A stretch of DNA of 64,000 bases. It comes from Micromussa lordhowensis. Taxonomy: Eukaryota; Cnidaria; Anthozoa; Scleractinia; Lobophylliidae. Location: positions 20,112,629-20,176,628 of the forward strand of contig OZ026598.1 of NCBI GenBank assembly GCA_964020085.1. The letters run 5' to 3'. The notes under the pieces are model-generated. The model worked only from the letters and a program-made list of their open reading frames with translations, did no database searches and was not told where the DNA came from. The first letter of the stretch is position 1. Each line of letters starts with the position of its first letter. Position numbers and translations under genes: made by a program. Of the stretch, positions 11,001 to 20,925 are shown one piece after another.

Positions 11001-13933
11001 ATGAGTGAAAGGCAGTAAGATCCAAAGTTGAAAAATTAACTGACGAGTCCAAAAATCAGATTTAATTTCAGTTGAATAAGTGATTGTTTTCACATAACTT
11101 TCAGAGCACAATTGCTTAACTTAGGTAATGGAATTTTCCAAAAGGTCATGGAAAAAGCTATGGAAAGTCATGGAATTTTAGCAAGTCAAACGTGTACGAA
11201 CCCTGAATAAGAATGGTCCAACCCTTTCTTAAATACCACTGTAGAGTTAATGTTTCTTGATGTCAAAGGCAGCAAATTAAAAAATGGTGCAGTTAAAGAA
11301 TAAACCTTGGCGCACAAAATCAAGTTTTAGCTTGGAAATTGTGGACACGCTCTTAGTCGCTTAATATGCTACAGAAAGAAAAGCCAGATGGACTGTAAGT
11401 TTCAAACACAGGTAACTAAAATAATAAAAAATGAATGACTGTCAGGTTTTGTTCAAGCCAAACGAAAGTGGCTATCACAACCAAGGTTGCTGAATAACCA
11501 AGATGATTGTTAGGCCAGCATCTAAATATCTCAGTCTCTGTTTTTCAGATAAACCCTCCATATTATGTACCTCTAGTAGAGGTTGTGCCTGCACCCTGGA
11601 CAGACACTAAAGTTACAGATCAGACAGTAGCATTAATGAAAGACATTGGACAATCACCTGTTGTCATTAAGAAAGAAGTGAACGGATTCATTTTAAACCG
11701 TCTGCAGTATGCTGTTATTATGGAGTCATGGAGACTAGTAGAGGTAGGACATAGTATGGTGGTGGGGGAAAGAGGTATTCTTTTAATCTGAGTCCTTGAT
11801 TCAATTGACCAACCAACATGGCTCATGTATAAAAAGTTAAAGTGTAAGATTTCTAAGGAGTGGCGTAGGTTCCAAAGGTTTTCTTACTTGTTTATTTCAC
11901 ATATTTAAAAACAAATACTAATGGAGAAACCTCTATATTGTTATTGTTAAGATTGAACAAACAGCAGGTTACATTGTACAGACTGGCTGAATGGGGGAGG
12001 TATGTTTTGCAGGTTGCAGGTTGCAGGTTGCAGGTTGAAAAATGGACTTTTAAGTCTGAGTGAGTCTACTTAGCACTTCGGGTAGCCTGAATAGCACTCC
12101 GGTTAGCCTAAATTAGCTTAGGTTGCTTGCTCAAATAAACAAGTTGTTTTAACCTGCAACATGCAATCTGCAAAATATACCTGCCGGGCTGAATGGGAGT
12201 GAGGATCAATGAAGTACAGTGAAATTAAGGCTTTTTGGGCAAAGAATCTCGTACCCAACTTACTGTTCCAAAATAAATCATTGAGGAACAAGCAATAAAG
12301 GCGCGGAAAATGCCCACTGTAACAACTCATTCAAGCGGGTAACTTGTGTGCATTTTCTGTAGGATGGTATTTGCTCTTCTGAAGATGTCGACACAACTAT
12401 GACGGATGGTCTGGGATTACGTTATTCACTGATAGGTCCATTTGAAACCATGCAGCTAAATGCCAATGGTATGTTGTACATGGGTGGAGGAACTGGGGAA
12501 CCCAAGAAAGTCATATATGGGGACAGTCCTTAACTGGTGAAATCTCATAACTTAAATATGTGTTATGTACAGCCCTCTAAGATGGCTTATTTACAATTAT
12601 TATAGTGTTTCATGGATCTGTAATTTTTATACCTAATCGTACCTTTTTGGTATGCTTCAGCGGCATATCTGGCAAGTTTGGTAGAGCCATGGTTTGTGTT
12701 TTGGCAACAACAACAACAACAACAACAACAACTTTTATTTGCACCTGCAATAAATTAAATATCAAACTACAAAGACTAATAAAAACAAATACTATAAGGT
12801 GCTGGCTGCCCGAAATAACCACCAGGCTAGTAAAAATAGGCAGCCATCCTTAGGGTTCTAAATGCAATAAATTTTAATAGAGTCAGGTGCTTATAACTTA
12901 TTAAGGTAACAAATACAACAACACACAGGCAAAAGCTAGATTTAAACTAAAAATACAATGTAGCGAAAATAAGCAGGAAAATAAAGTATGTGAGTAGATT
13001 AACTAGTGGAAGAAAGGAAATATGTTGTACAGTTAATTCAGTTAGTAACTTGCAAGACATATTCAAGCCAAAATACCCATGGCGAGACCAGTTGAGCCTG
13101 ATATGCCACCAAAGTGTGCCAAAAAGGTACAATAATATTAGGTATTCACCGCTGTACCCAGATTCGGCCAAGTGACCATGATATCAAAGCCATATTAGGT
13201 CAGTGACTTGATATGGCAGGATATCAGGACATCAAACACGACTCCTGATTGGCTAATTGCGAATTTGTAAAACCATTAATCATCCCCAGCAACAACCAAC
13301 ATATAGTTTCTCCTAGCCGTATCATTACATCATTAGGCAGACAGGTATTAAGAATAGAGAAAGACAGGGAACGGATATTGGATGAACTGTCAGAGAATTG
13401 GCGCCTTGTCTCCAGCCCTGAAGTTCGTGAAACGTGCTTTAACAAATCTTTCCCTTCGAAGGTCTCATAATATACTACCTGTCCGTTTTTTATTTACTAC
13501 TTGCCTAGTTGGTGGTGTGAACATCAGAAGGGAAATGTTCGCCTGGCTATATAAATTTTAATGTTAAGAGTAACAAATTTCTGATCTGGTTCATCGAATT
13601 CGGCATGAGCTTTTCACAGAGTATTTGTGCCTTCAAACACATGCTCCTGTTATAAGCCATGTCAAATATGAGTGTAACTGAAGTGTAGTGTTTGCCATGC
13701 ATGTAGGAATCCGAGATTACTGTGAGAGATACGGAGCAAACATTGAAACTGTATGTAAGGAACAGGGAGGTTCTCGGACTCTCGGCGGTGAAACACTGGA
13801 CAAACTCGAGGAGGCGTTAGCTAAAACCATGCCTCTAGATCAACTGAACGAAAGAAGGAATTTAAGAGATAGACGACTGGCAGCACTTGCACAGCACAAA
13901 AAGCAACAAGAAAATGAAAACAGCGCCAATTAA
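8074..13933 (+). CDS. CRYL1: Lambda-crystallin / L-gulonate 3-dehydrogenase-like (3-hydroxyacyl-CoA dehydrogenase family)
   Basis: This family oxidises L-gulonate with NAD in the cytosol (uronate cycle). Seven coding exons: 8074-8120, 8754-8781, 9608-9817, 10478-10642, 11549-11743, 12363-12468 and 13707-13933. All phases agree and the product is 325 residues (human CRYL1 319). The Rossmann motif GSGLIG is split between exon 1 and the 28-nt microexon 2. Further family signatures are [37 protein letters not shown] and [15 protein letters not shown]. The start ATG follows an AG at 8070-8071, so a non-coding 5' exon is possible. The introns carry a SINE, two or three MITEs and a CAA microsatellite. 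No lesion seen; probably functional. Confidence 0.95.
9205..9483. mobile_element. Cnidarian-type MITE with inverted ends (CCCAGGGGTACTCC...)
   Basis: The left end (cccaggggtactccctataa, then gcagggaggctccgccc) is mirrored by the right end (ggaggagcctcaccatatag, then acccctggg). The interior has degenerate ggtatacaaaagg-type subrepeats. Non-coding, in intron 2 of the CRYL1-like gene. The family is familiar to me from coral sequence. Confidence 0.7.
10001..10268 (+). mobile_element. tRNA-derived SINE, Nin-DC-like body
   Basis: The head has pol III boxes (A-like tggcctcatggttagtgc and B-like agttcgagccc). The body contains the widely conserved segments cttgggcaagacacttcac and caggtgtataaatgggtacc, which I associate with the eumetazoan Nin/DeuSINE-like core. 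It lies in intron 3 of the CRYL1-like gene in the sense direction. The exact SINE family needs a Repbase comparison. Confidence 0.75.
10874..11205. mobile_element. Non-autonomous DNA element with CAGGGTTCGTAC ends (copy 2)
   Basis: Perfect 12-base ends CAGGGTTCGTAC / GTACGAACCCTG enclose direct and inverted copies of a tggaaagtcatggaatttta-type motif. Same family as 924-1131. In intron 4 of the CRYL1-like gene; no coding content. Confidence 0.75.
11996..12185. mobile_element. Short inverted-repeat element with internal aggttgc tandem repeat
   Basis: The left end ggaggtatgttttgcaggtt is mirrored by aacctgcaacatgcaatctg and caaaatatacctgcc on the right. Immediately inside the left end, aggttgc is repeated four to five times. 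Intronic and non-coding. Confidence 0.6.
12705..12733. repeat. (CAA)n microsatellite
   Basis: About nine uninterrupted CAA units in intron 6 of the CRYL1-like gene. Open frames of poly-Thr or poly-Val over it are translations of the repeat, not genes. Confidence 0.9.
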
Positions 13934-15829
13934 CAGGTCAATTCCCAGGGTGAGAATCAACAAAATTTGTCTTGCGTACATTTTATAATACATTTACATC
14001 AACGTGTTTATTAACGTTTTTTTTTTCATTATTATCATATTTCACCTTAATGGGACTGAGTGCTTTTAGGTTATTTTCGTTTCTCTCTCTTTGTATGCCT
14101 TTTTGTTATTTCTATTTTATCATTTAGGTCCAGTAATAATATATTATTTATGGAGTAAATGTTTAATAACAAAAATATATTTTCAATACTTATCCGAGTT
14201 AAGGTGGGCTGTCGGAGAGCAGGGACTGGGGGGAAAGGCACCTTGAGGAACATATCTCAATTTATAGGCATGCCAAGGTCGCGGAAAACTCTTACATGTG
14301 TTGTAGGACGTTTAAACTGACAATCGATTACGATTCCATTGCTTATAAGATTTTGTGTGGTTTAGTAATTCCAACACAATTTTCGATGGTCGACAATGAC
14401 AGTCCGTTGTCGTGAAATAGTTGCTTTAGGAAAAGTATGAAGTTTTTCATACCAAAAAATGTGCAAATTGTACAAACATCACAGCACAACACAATACTTT
14501 ATTGACACGCAAATGGGGTTTTACAAAACATAAAACTTTTAAACTATCAGCAATTTTGCCAACCTTATAGTGTTGTTTTCTTTTTTTTTTCCTGTTTTAG
14601 TGTCAACTGGCCCTGGCATACCTACAACGCCAATAACATCCTTTCAAACGGCCTTTGGACTTCTAGACTTAATGTTCGTGTATTACAAAGGGTCGGCTTA
14701 TTACGTATAGTTAGGAACAATTTAAAAGTTAGTATTTTATTACAAATAGTTAATAATAACTGCAGATGTTTATTACCTTCTGCTAATGGTGATTTGTCGA
14801 GGCCTTATGCGCCACTCTTGCGCAAGGAGTTGTGAAGGTGAAGGAATGATGATTTGCAAGAAAACAGGAATATTGTAATAGTAACATACATGTAATGGAG
14901 TGCAATTTCTGGAGTAAGTCGAGCAAGCGATTTCAAGCTAATTGCTCCGTGATTTGTTTTCCTTCGTTCAGTTCAACAAGAAAACTCTTTAAGGTAGAAA
15001 GCCTGTTGCAGACCTTGTTCGTTTCAAGAGTTCAAAGACGACAAATTTTCTCGGAGGGGTAGCCCGGTGTAAATCACAAATTTTGGTCTCACTTGGGGTG
15101 TTAAAAGAAATAAAAAAACGCTGTCTGTCCATAATAACCCGTTTTACTTGTTTGTTATTACATACTTGGTCATCGTTAAGTAGATACCCACGTGATCATT
15201 CCTCAATTATCAAATTGGCGTGCAGAGAACCAGTCAGAAACGAGAATTTGGTTATATTATTGTATTACTATATTTTTGAAAAAGAAAAGGGCCATTGTCA
15301 GGCAACGAATAATTTGATACGTATAATCGTCTATTATGAAGAGACTATGAAAAATTCCCATATCAGACTTTAAAGCAGTAAAATCACTCAAATTCAGTTC
15401 GGTATAAATAAAGTATAATTTTGTTCTGGAATATTGAGCTTAAAGTGACATGATTTCTTCCAACATTACCATCTTACTGCAATTGTAAAGGTTCCAGGAG
15501 GGCCTGTAGAATTCTTTGATACAAATACAAGCAGATTTTGCAACAATAAAAGGTTGCCAGTCTTGCATCATTGCATTGACTTGTACATTCATTCATTTAT
15601 TTAATACTACCGGTTATTTGGTTAGTTATTTGATGTGATAACATTTTTTCTGCTAGTCGAAGAGCAATGTGTTCAGATCATGTCTCAAACGAAATCCCGG
15701 TCACGTCCGTTACGAACTTTACTTCGCTCATAACGTTTGCTTGTGCTTATGATTATGTTCCATCGAAATCCAAGCCTCTATAACCAGTACAAAATGTGGA
15801 AAAAACGATTCAGCGATATTTCGAAAAAG
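13934..15829. other. Spacer between CRYL1-like gene and CHAT-TPR pseudogene
   Basis: AT-rich DNA with no frame carrying recognisable motifs. The first few hundred bases are presumably the CRYL1-like 3' UTR. I see no RNA gene. Confidence 0.45.
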
Positions 15830-17345
15830 TCAGTCTAGCTTATTTCGAAGTTTAAAGTCAAATGTAACGTCATCTCCAATCAGAACAAATGGTGCCCAGT
15901 CACTCACGCCGTACTTCTTGGTTTCTCTCATCCACTTCATGGACTGGTGAAGAGCTTCACTTGCAATCAGTTTATCGCGCACAAGATGCCCGTAGAAACG
16001 AATCATGAACTCTTTGGTGGAACTATCATCCAGCAGCCACAGGGACCCCAGAACAGAACGAGCGCCAGAAGCTAAGAAAGCGCGAGCAATACCCACAACT
16101 CCCTCGGCCATCATGATCTTTCCATGACCACTGTGACAACAGCTGAGAACCATCAGTGTGGCTCGGATACCAACCTTTGCGATGTCTGCCGTGGTCGGCA
16201 TACAGCCCTCCTTCTTTGGAACTTGAGAAGAACTGTCAGGAGGAAGAGCAATCTCTCCACTTTCTGAGCTTCCGTGAGCGGCAATATGGACCAGAGCTAC
16301 CTCTTCAATCCTTTGCAATACTTCATGTTTCGTGGCCTGTTTTCCAACCAGCGGGCGGTGTCACGCCGAACACCTGAGCGATTTCCATGGCTTCTATTCG
16401 AGCTCCAGGCAATCGCGACAGTCTCTTTTTCTTAGGGAGATCCGGATCTCTGACGACCAGTGCCCGCCCTCTTCGTCCATTTGGAGATGGTGTTTGCGTT
16501 CTTGGATCATACTGAGAGTTGTAAGAGACAGAGCGAGTCGAATTCGTAATGATTCCGACAGGAACTTTCTGAACATGCTACCTTCAGGAACAATGACGAT
16601 TTCTTAACTTTGATGTGATGCTCAACAGTGGCTATTAACATGTTAAAATATCAGATGTAGTATCGACCTTGCATTTTGCGTTTCCTCTTCCTAACTCGGC
16701 CTCTGCGAACTCTACATTGCAGAAATCCATCTCTTCAATATAGCCCTATTCTCTGTTCTCTGAGCGTCGTTCGGTCTCTCTCTCTCTCACTGCATGAGAC
16801 GCTTTCAGTAAGATACTCAACTCCCTGCCTGTCCTCGATTGAACACTGATATTCAAGAGATCTCTCCAAGTGACTCATGGCTTTATCGTATCTTCCGAGG
16901 ACCGTGTACAAACTAGCTTGTCTCCGGCTGCTTTGTTTATCGCAAGGGATCTCTCCAAATATTTAATCCCTGATTCATACTTTCCAAGAAAGACATACGA
17001 GTTTCCGAGCTTTCTTGGGTCAATTGCTTGGCTTGTTTCCAGAGCTTTCATCTGAAAGTAGATGGACTCGTCGTGTTGACCGAGGCCAAGGGATGCCTTA
17101 CCAAGGTTGGCATAAATTTTTCTTTCGTCCTCTTTATCAGCTCTATCGAGCCAAGCTCTTGCAGGACTTCAGGTGCTTTTACAGTCAAACTAAGTGAAGC
17201 GTACCCCTCAAGATTACATTAATGAACTGATTATTTGAAACTTGAACCCGCTAGTCGTTTCTATAATGCAATAATGAATTGATTATTCGAATATTGAAAT
17301 CGCTCGCTCGATCCAAAAATACGGCTAACGGCGGCTGTGACTAAA

Positions 17346-17402
17346 AGTGGGACGGGGACGTGGGACTCGGGAACGCCGGGGACGCCGGGACTTGGGACTC
17401 GG
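17346..17402. repeat. GGGACGTGGGACTC minisatellite, short arm
   Basis: A short run of gggacgtgggactcggg-type units in the left arm of the fold-back element. The expanded inverted counterpart is at 17975-18160. Confidence 0.75.
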
Positions 17403-17974
17403 GGACGTGATAAACAAACAACACCTGATTTTTTCGCTGAATTTGTTAATTACAATTTTCGGTGCTCTCGAGAAAGGTATTAATTATGCTGGAGAGTTTG
17501 TAAGCAGTCTAGTAGCTGATGATTTCCAGCGTCCGTGGTTCGGCCTGATATGTTTGCTTGCCTATGCTACTGTGAAAGCCCCGACCGGTACATAATAGTT
17601 TAAACGCAGGGGGCTTTAAACCTCGTGGGGAGCCATGGAGAACTTTCCGGGTAAGTAACTGTGTTTTCTTTCTTTCTCGATGTTTACTTCAGGAAAACCG
17701 TTGTCCGAAAATCAAGATTTCTTTCAGTTTCATTCCTAGAATGTGCAGATACTTCTCGTAATGATCTCGAGCTAGAAAAAGAGTGGAAACGTCCACCCAG
17801 AGCCCTCACAATGCAAACATATCAGGCCGAACCACGGACGCTGGAAATCATCAGCTACTAGTCTGCTTACAAACTCTCCAGCATAATTAATACCTTTCTC
17901 GAGAGCACCGAAAATTGTAATTAACAAATTCAGCGAAAAAATCAGGTGTTGTTTGTTTATCACGTCTTCGAGTC

Positions 17975-18160
17975 CCGTAGGCCCCACGTCCCCGAGTCCC
18001 AACGTTTTCGAGTCCCGCGTCCCCGAGTCCCGAGTCCCACGTCCCCGCGTCCCCAAGTCCCACGTCCCCACGTCCCCACGTCCCCACGTCCCCGCGTCCC
18101 CGAGTCCCACGTCCCTAAGTCCCCGAGTCCTCGCGTCCCAAGTCCCACGTCCCCGTCCCA
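17975..18160. repeat. GTCCC(CGA/CGC/CAC) minisatellite, long arm
   Basis: About 186 bp of gtccccgagtcccacgtccc-type units in the right arm of the fold-back element, the inverse of the much shorter run at 17346-17402. Long Arg/Pro or Gly/Thr open frames across it are repeat translations. Confidence 0.85.
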
Positions 18161-18168
18161 CTTTTAGT

Positions 18169-18300
18169 CACAGCCGCTAACGGCTTCCGTTTTCGAAAAA
18201 TCAATTCACTATTGCATTCTAGAAAAGACTAGTAGGTTTGAAACCTACTAGTCGCAACAGTGAATTGATTTTTCGAAAACGGAGCCCGTTAGCTGTATTC
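18169..18300. mobile_element. Nested near-perfect palindrome (MITE-like)
   Basis: Inverted arms of about 60 bp meet at ctagtaggtttgaaacctac (18225-18250), with matching outer pieces gctaacggcttccgttttcg and cgaaaacggagcccgttagc. It is nested in the right arm of the fold-back element and absent from the same place in the left arm, so it is a later insertion. Confidence 0.7.
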
Positions 18301-18904
18301 TTGGATCGAGCGAGCGAGTTCAATATTCAAATAATCAATTCGTTATTGCATTCTTGAAACGACTAGCGGGTTCAAGTTTCAAATAATCAGTTCATTTAAA
18401 TGTAATCTTGAGGAGTACGCTTCACTTAGTTTGACTGTAACAATGACGTCATTGATTTGTCATACTGACGGAGAGCATCGTAAACAAAACTTAGATTGTT
18501 TAGGACTATAACCTCCGCTTGCCTATCAACTATCTCTTCTAGTATTCCAAGCGATCTTTGATAAGCAGCGATTGAGTTGTCATATTTCTTGAGGTCCTCG
18601 TACAGCAAGCTGAGGCAACCAAGGCCTGTCGCTTCTTGTGCCTTATTGCCGTTTTCTATGCCCATTTTACCGACCTATTGTGCGTTTTCACTGCCTCATT
18701 TACATTCCCCAAGTAGTAATAGGCGCTGATTAGCTGTTGATGTATGGAAAGCTCTACATCCTCGAAACAGAAAAATGTTTGCCGAAAGGACTAAAATTTC
18801 TTCGTAAAGATCGACAGCGTTCTGGTAACGATGGCTGTTAAACAAGGACTGAACGACTAATAATCCGATGTCCAATGCTGTGTCTTACGGTGGCCTACAA
18901 CTGT

Positions 18905-18981
18905 CACATCAAATACAAATTACTCACATCAAATACAAATTACTCACATCAAATACAAATTACTCACATCAAATACAAATC
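18905..18981. repeat. 20-bp tandem repeat, short array (4 units)
   Basis: Units of about 20 bp (acatcaaatacaaattactc) just inside the left end of the palindromic element. Inverse of the longer array at 20664-20884. Confidence 0.9.
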
Positions 18982-19444
18982 GTTACATCAATTGGTCAGC
19001 GGCTAAGTCAATGAATGCTATCCCCAGTGTTTACTCGCTCTTCCACTTTACCGCCATTTTGTATGGCGCGTTTTTAGTGTCAAATTCAAACATTCGATCC
19101 TTGATTTCAAACATGGAATTGTTCGACTTGAACATTCGATCCTTTAATCCAAACATGCATTTCTTTAATTGAAACATGCATATCATGAATCGCTAGAGTC
19201 TATACTTCAGTTCAAACATGCAATTCGTATATCAGTTAAACGTTCCATAGTTTAGTTCGAATATTAGATCCTTTAATTCAAACATAAAGTCATTCGTTAT
19301 TAAATAGATACACATAAATACGGCCATGGCGAAATGAGGAACAAAAAGTTGATAAATAGAAGAAACGACATTACACAAGGATGGCAGTTCTGCACTCCTT
19401 GATATCGCCTTGGAAAAGGAAGGGTGAAAAGAAAAAAAAAAAGA

Positions 19445-19573
19445 GTTCTTCCAATACGGGCTATTCAGATTTGGTCACCCACCCAAGCACTATCCCCGTT
19501 GAACAGGGCTTAACTTTGCTGATCGGACCAAACACGTTGCTGTACTTGTGGTGTAGTGACTCCACGGTGAACG
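19445..19573 (-). ncRNA. 5S-rRNA-like sequence, left arm
   Basis: On the minus strand this reads like a 5S-type internal control region: gtccgatcagcaaagttaag followed by agtgcttgggtgggtgacc. A T-run suitable as a pol III terminator follows (the complement of the poly-A at 19433-19443). The 5' and 3' ends do not form the usual 5S closing helix, so it is a 5S-derived unit (SINE3-like or pseudogene) rather than a normal 5S gene. Confidence 0.6.
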
Positions 19574-20073
19574 CATTGTTTTAAATTTCTAAGATGAGAA
19601 AAGGTATGACAAAAAGGATATGTGATACTCGGCTGCATGGCTGGGAAAGTAGAGAACAAAAAAAATAGAGGAATATGAAAATGAGAACTATTACTTGCTT
19701 TTGTGATCGGACAAGCTTGCGGCACTTTCGAAATAGTCGGTCTCTGGGACGAAGATAACTCGGTCTCACGGACCGATAACTTTGTGAATGTGAATGTTTT
19801 CAACGGCGTTACATCTCCTCATGTACTCTCTTGCCGGGAATCGAAACTTTGAAAGAAAAGAAGAATTAATATTTGAAACTATATATCGCATCCCTCACCT
19901 CCAATGCCGGCCATCTTGGGTGACGGCACATGCGCACTTACCATTCCCTTGATGCAATTATTATAAGAAAAGTGCCGCTTCTCCGATCACTAAAGCAAGA
20001 GAGTACATGCAGTATCAACATCACATATCCTTTTTTCATACCTTTTCTCATCTTTTTAGAAATTTAAAACAAT

Positions 20074-20203
20074 GCGTTCACCGTGGAGTCACTACACCAC
20101 AAGTACAGCAACGTGTTTGGTCCGATCAGCAAAGTTAAGCCCTGTTCAACGGGGATAGTGCTTGGGTGGGTGACCAAATCTGAATAGCCCGTATTGGAAG
20201 AAC
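20074..20203 (+). ncRNA. 5S-rRNA-like sequence, right arm
   Basis: Inverse copy of the unit at 19445-19573, here on the plus strand. Box A-like agttaagc and box C-like gggtgggtgacc are retained, and a run of at least nine T follows at about 20208. Similarity to 5S rRNA is strongest from gtccgatca to gtattgg. Being part of a transposed palindrome, it may supply pol III transcription to the element. Confidence 0.6.
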
Positions 20204-20663
20204 TGGTTTTTTTTTCTTTTTCCCCTCCCTTTTCCAAGGCGATATCAAGGAGTGCAGAACTGCCATCTTTGTGCAATGTCGTTTCTTCTATTTATCAACT
20301 TTTTGTTCCTCATTTCGCCATGGCCGTATTTATGTGTATTTATTTAATAACGAATGACTTTATGTTTGAATTAAAGGATCTAATATTCGAACTAAACTAT
20401 GGAACGTTTAACTGATATACGAATTGCATGTTTGAACTGAAGTATAGACTCTAGCGATTCATGATATGCATGTTTCAATTAAAGAAATGCATGTTTGGAT
20501 TAAAGGATCGAATGTTCAAGTCGAACAATTCCATGTTTGAAATCAAGGATCGAATGTTTGAATTTGACACTAAAAACGCGCCATACAAAATGGCGGTAAA
20601 GTGGAAGAGCGAGTAAACACTGGGGATAGCATTCATTGACTTAGCCGCTGACCAATTGATGTA

Positions 20664-20884
20664 ACGATTTGTATTTGATGTGAGTAATTTGTATTTGATG
20701 TGAGTAATTTGTATTTGATATGAGTAATTTGTATTTGATGTGAGTAATTTGTATTTGATGTGAGTAATTTGTAATTTGATGTGAGTAATTTGTATTTGAT
20801 GTGAGTAATTTGTATTTGATGTGAGTAATTTGTATTTGATGTGAGTAATTTGTATTTGATGTGAGTAATTTGTATTTGATGTGA
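20664..20884. repeat. 20-bp tandem repeat, long array (about 11 units)
   Basis: Units of tttgtatttgatgtgagtaa with one-base variants, at the inner side of the right end of the palindromic element. The open frame that reads through it as THIKYKLLTSN-type repeats is not a gene. Confidence 0.9.
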
Positions 20885-20925
20885 CAGTTGTAGGCCACCG
20901 TAGTGTCTTGGCTTGTGCTCTCCAT

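Larger units (their letters stand above)
17177..18443. mobile_element. Fold-back element about 1.27 kb inserted in the CHAT-TPR gene
   Basis: The terminal sequence acagtcaaactaagtgaagc at the left is repeated in inverse orientation at the right (gcttcacttagtttgactgt). The arms run for several hundred bases (17177-17550 against 17800-18443). Both arms contain a GTCCC-type minisatellite, much longer on the right. The unpaired centre (17560-17790) contains catggagaactttccgg followed by gtaagt, which resembles a short first exon with a splice donor, but I cannot link it to any product. I found no convincing target duplication. Confidence 0.7.
18883..20910. mobile_element. Palindromic element about 2.0 kb with TACGGTGGCC ends and 7-bp target duplication
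   Basis: The ends TACGGTGGCCTAC / GTAGGCCACCGTA are flanked by gtgtctt on both sides. Taking out the element and one gtgtctt rejoins the minus-strand host frame as MESTSQD-TALDIG, which independently supports the boundaries. The inverted arms are about 745 bp (left, to 19626) and about 890 bp (right, from 20020). The right arm is longer because its 20-bp tandem array has about 11 units against four. Each arm carries a 5S-rRNA-like unit. The 393-bp centre has further inverted pieces (19694-19730 against 19968-20000). No transposase is encoded; the superfamily is not clear. Confidence 0.85.
15830..20925 (-). pseudogene. TPR-CHAT domain gene, broken by frameshifts and two palindromic insertions
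   Basis: CHAT is a caspase-like cysteine-protease fold, often fused to TPR repeats; such genes are expanded in corals. Reading 5' to 3' on the minus strand: a start ATG at 20923-20925 after a possible CTTCAG acceptor (MESTSQD...), the element at 18883-20910, TPR coding at about 18443-18882 (YDNSIAAYQRSL, QYDKSM), the element at 17177-18443, more TPR coding at about 16745-17176 (ANLGKASLGLGQHDESI, RYDKAMSHLERSL), then the CHAT domain to 15830 with His in VALVHIAAHGS and Cys in VLSCCHSG. Frame breaks occur near 16565, 16350 (about four extra bases), 16905 and 18660. The number of lesions argues against a working product, although the CHAT core itself (15830-16318) is open. Confidence 0.85.

Noticed and set aside
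17772..18180. Several Gly/Thr/Arg- or Pro/Ser-rich open frames
   Set aside because: They lie over the GTCCC minisatellite of the fold-back element.
20664..20884. CRISPR-like regular repeats
   Set aside because: The 20-bp units are contiguous with no spacers, there are no cas genes, and the host is an animal.
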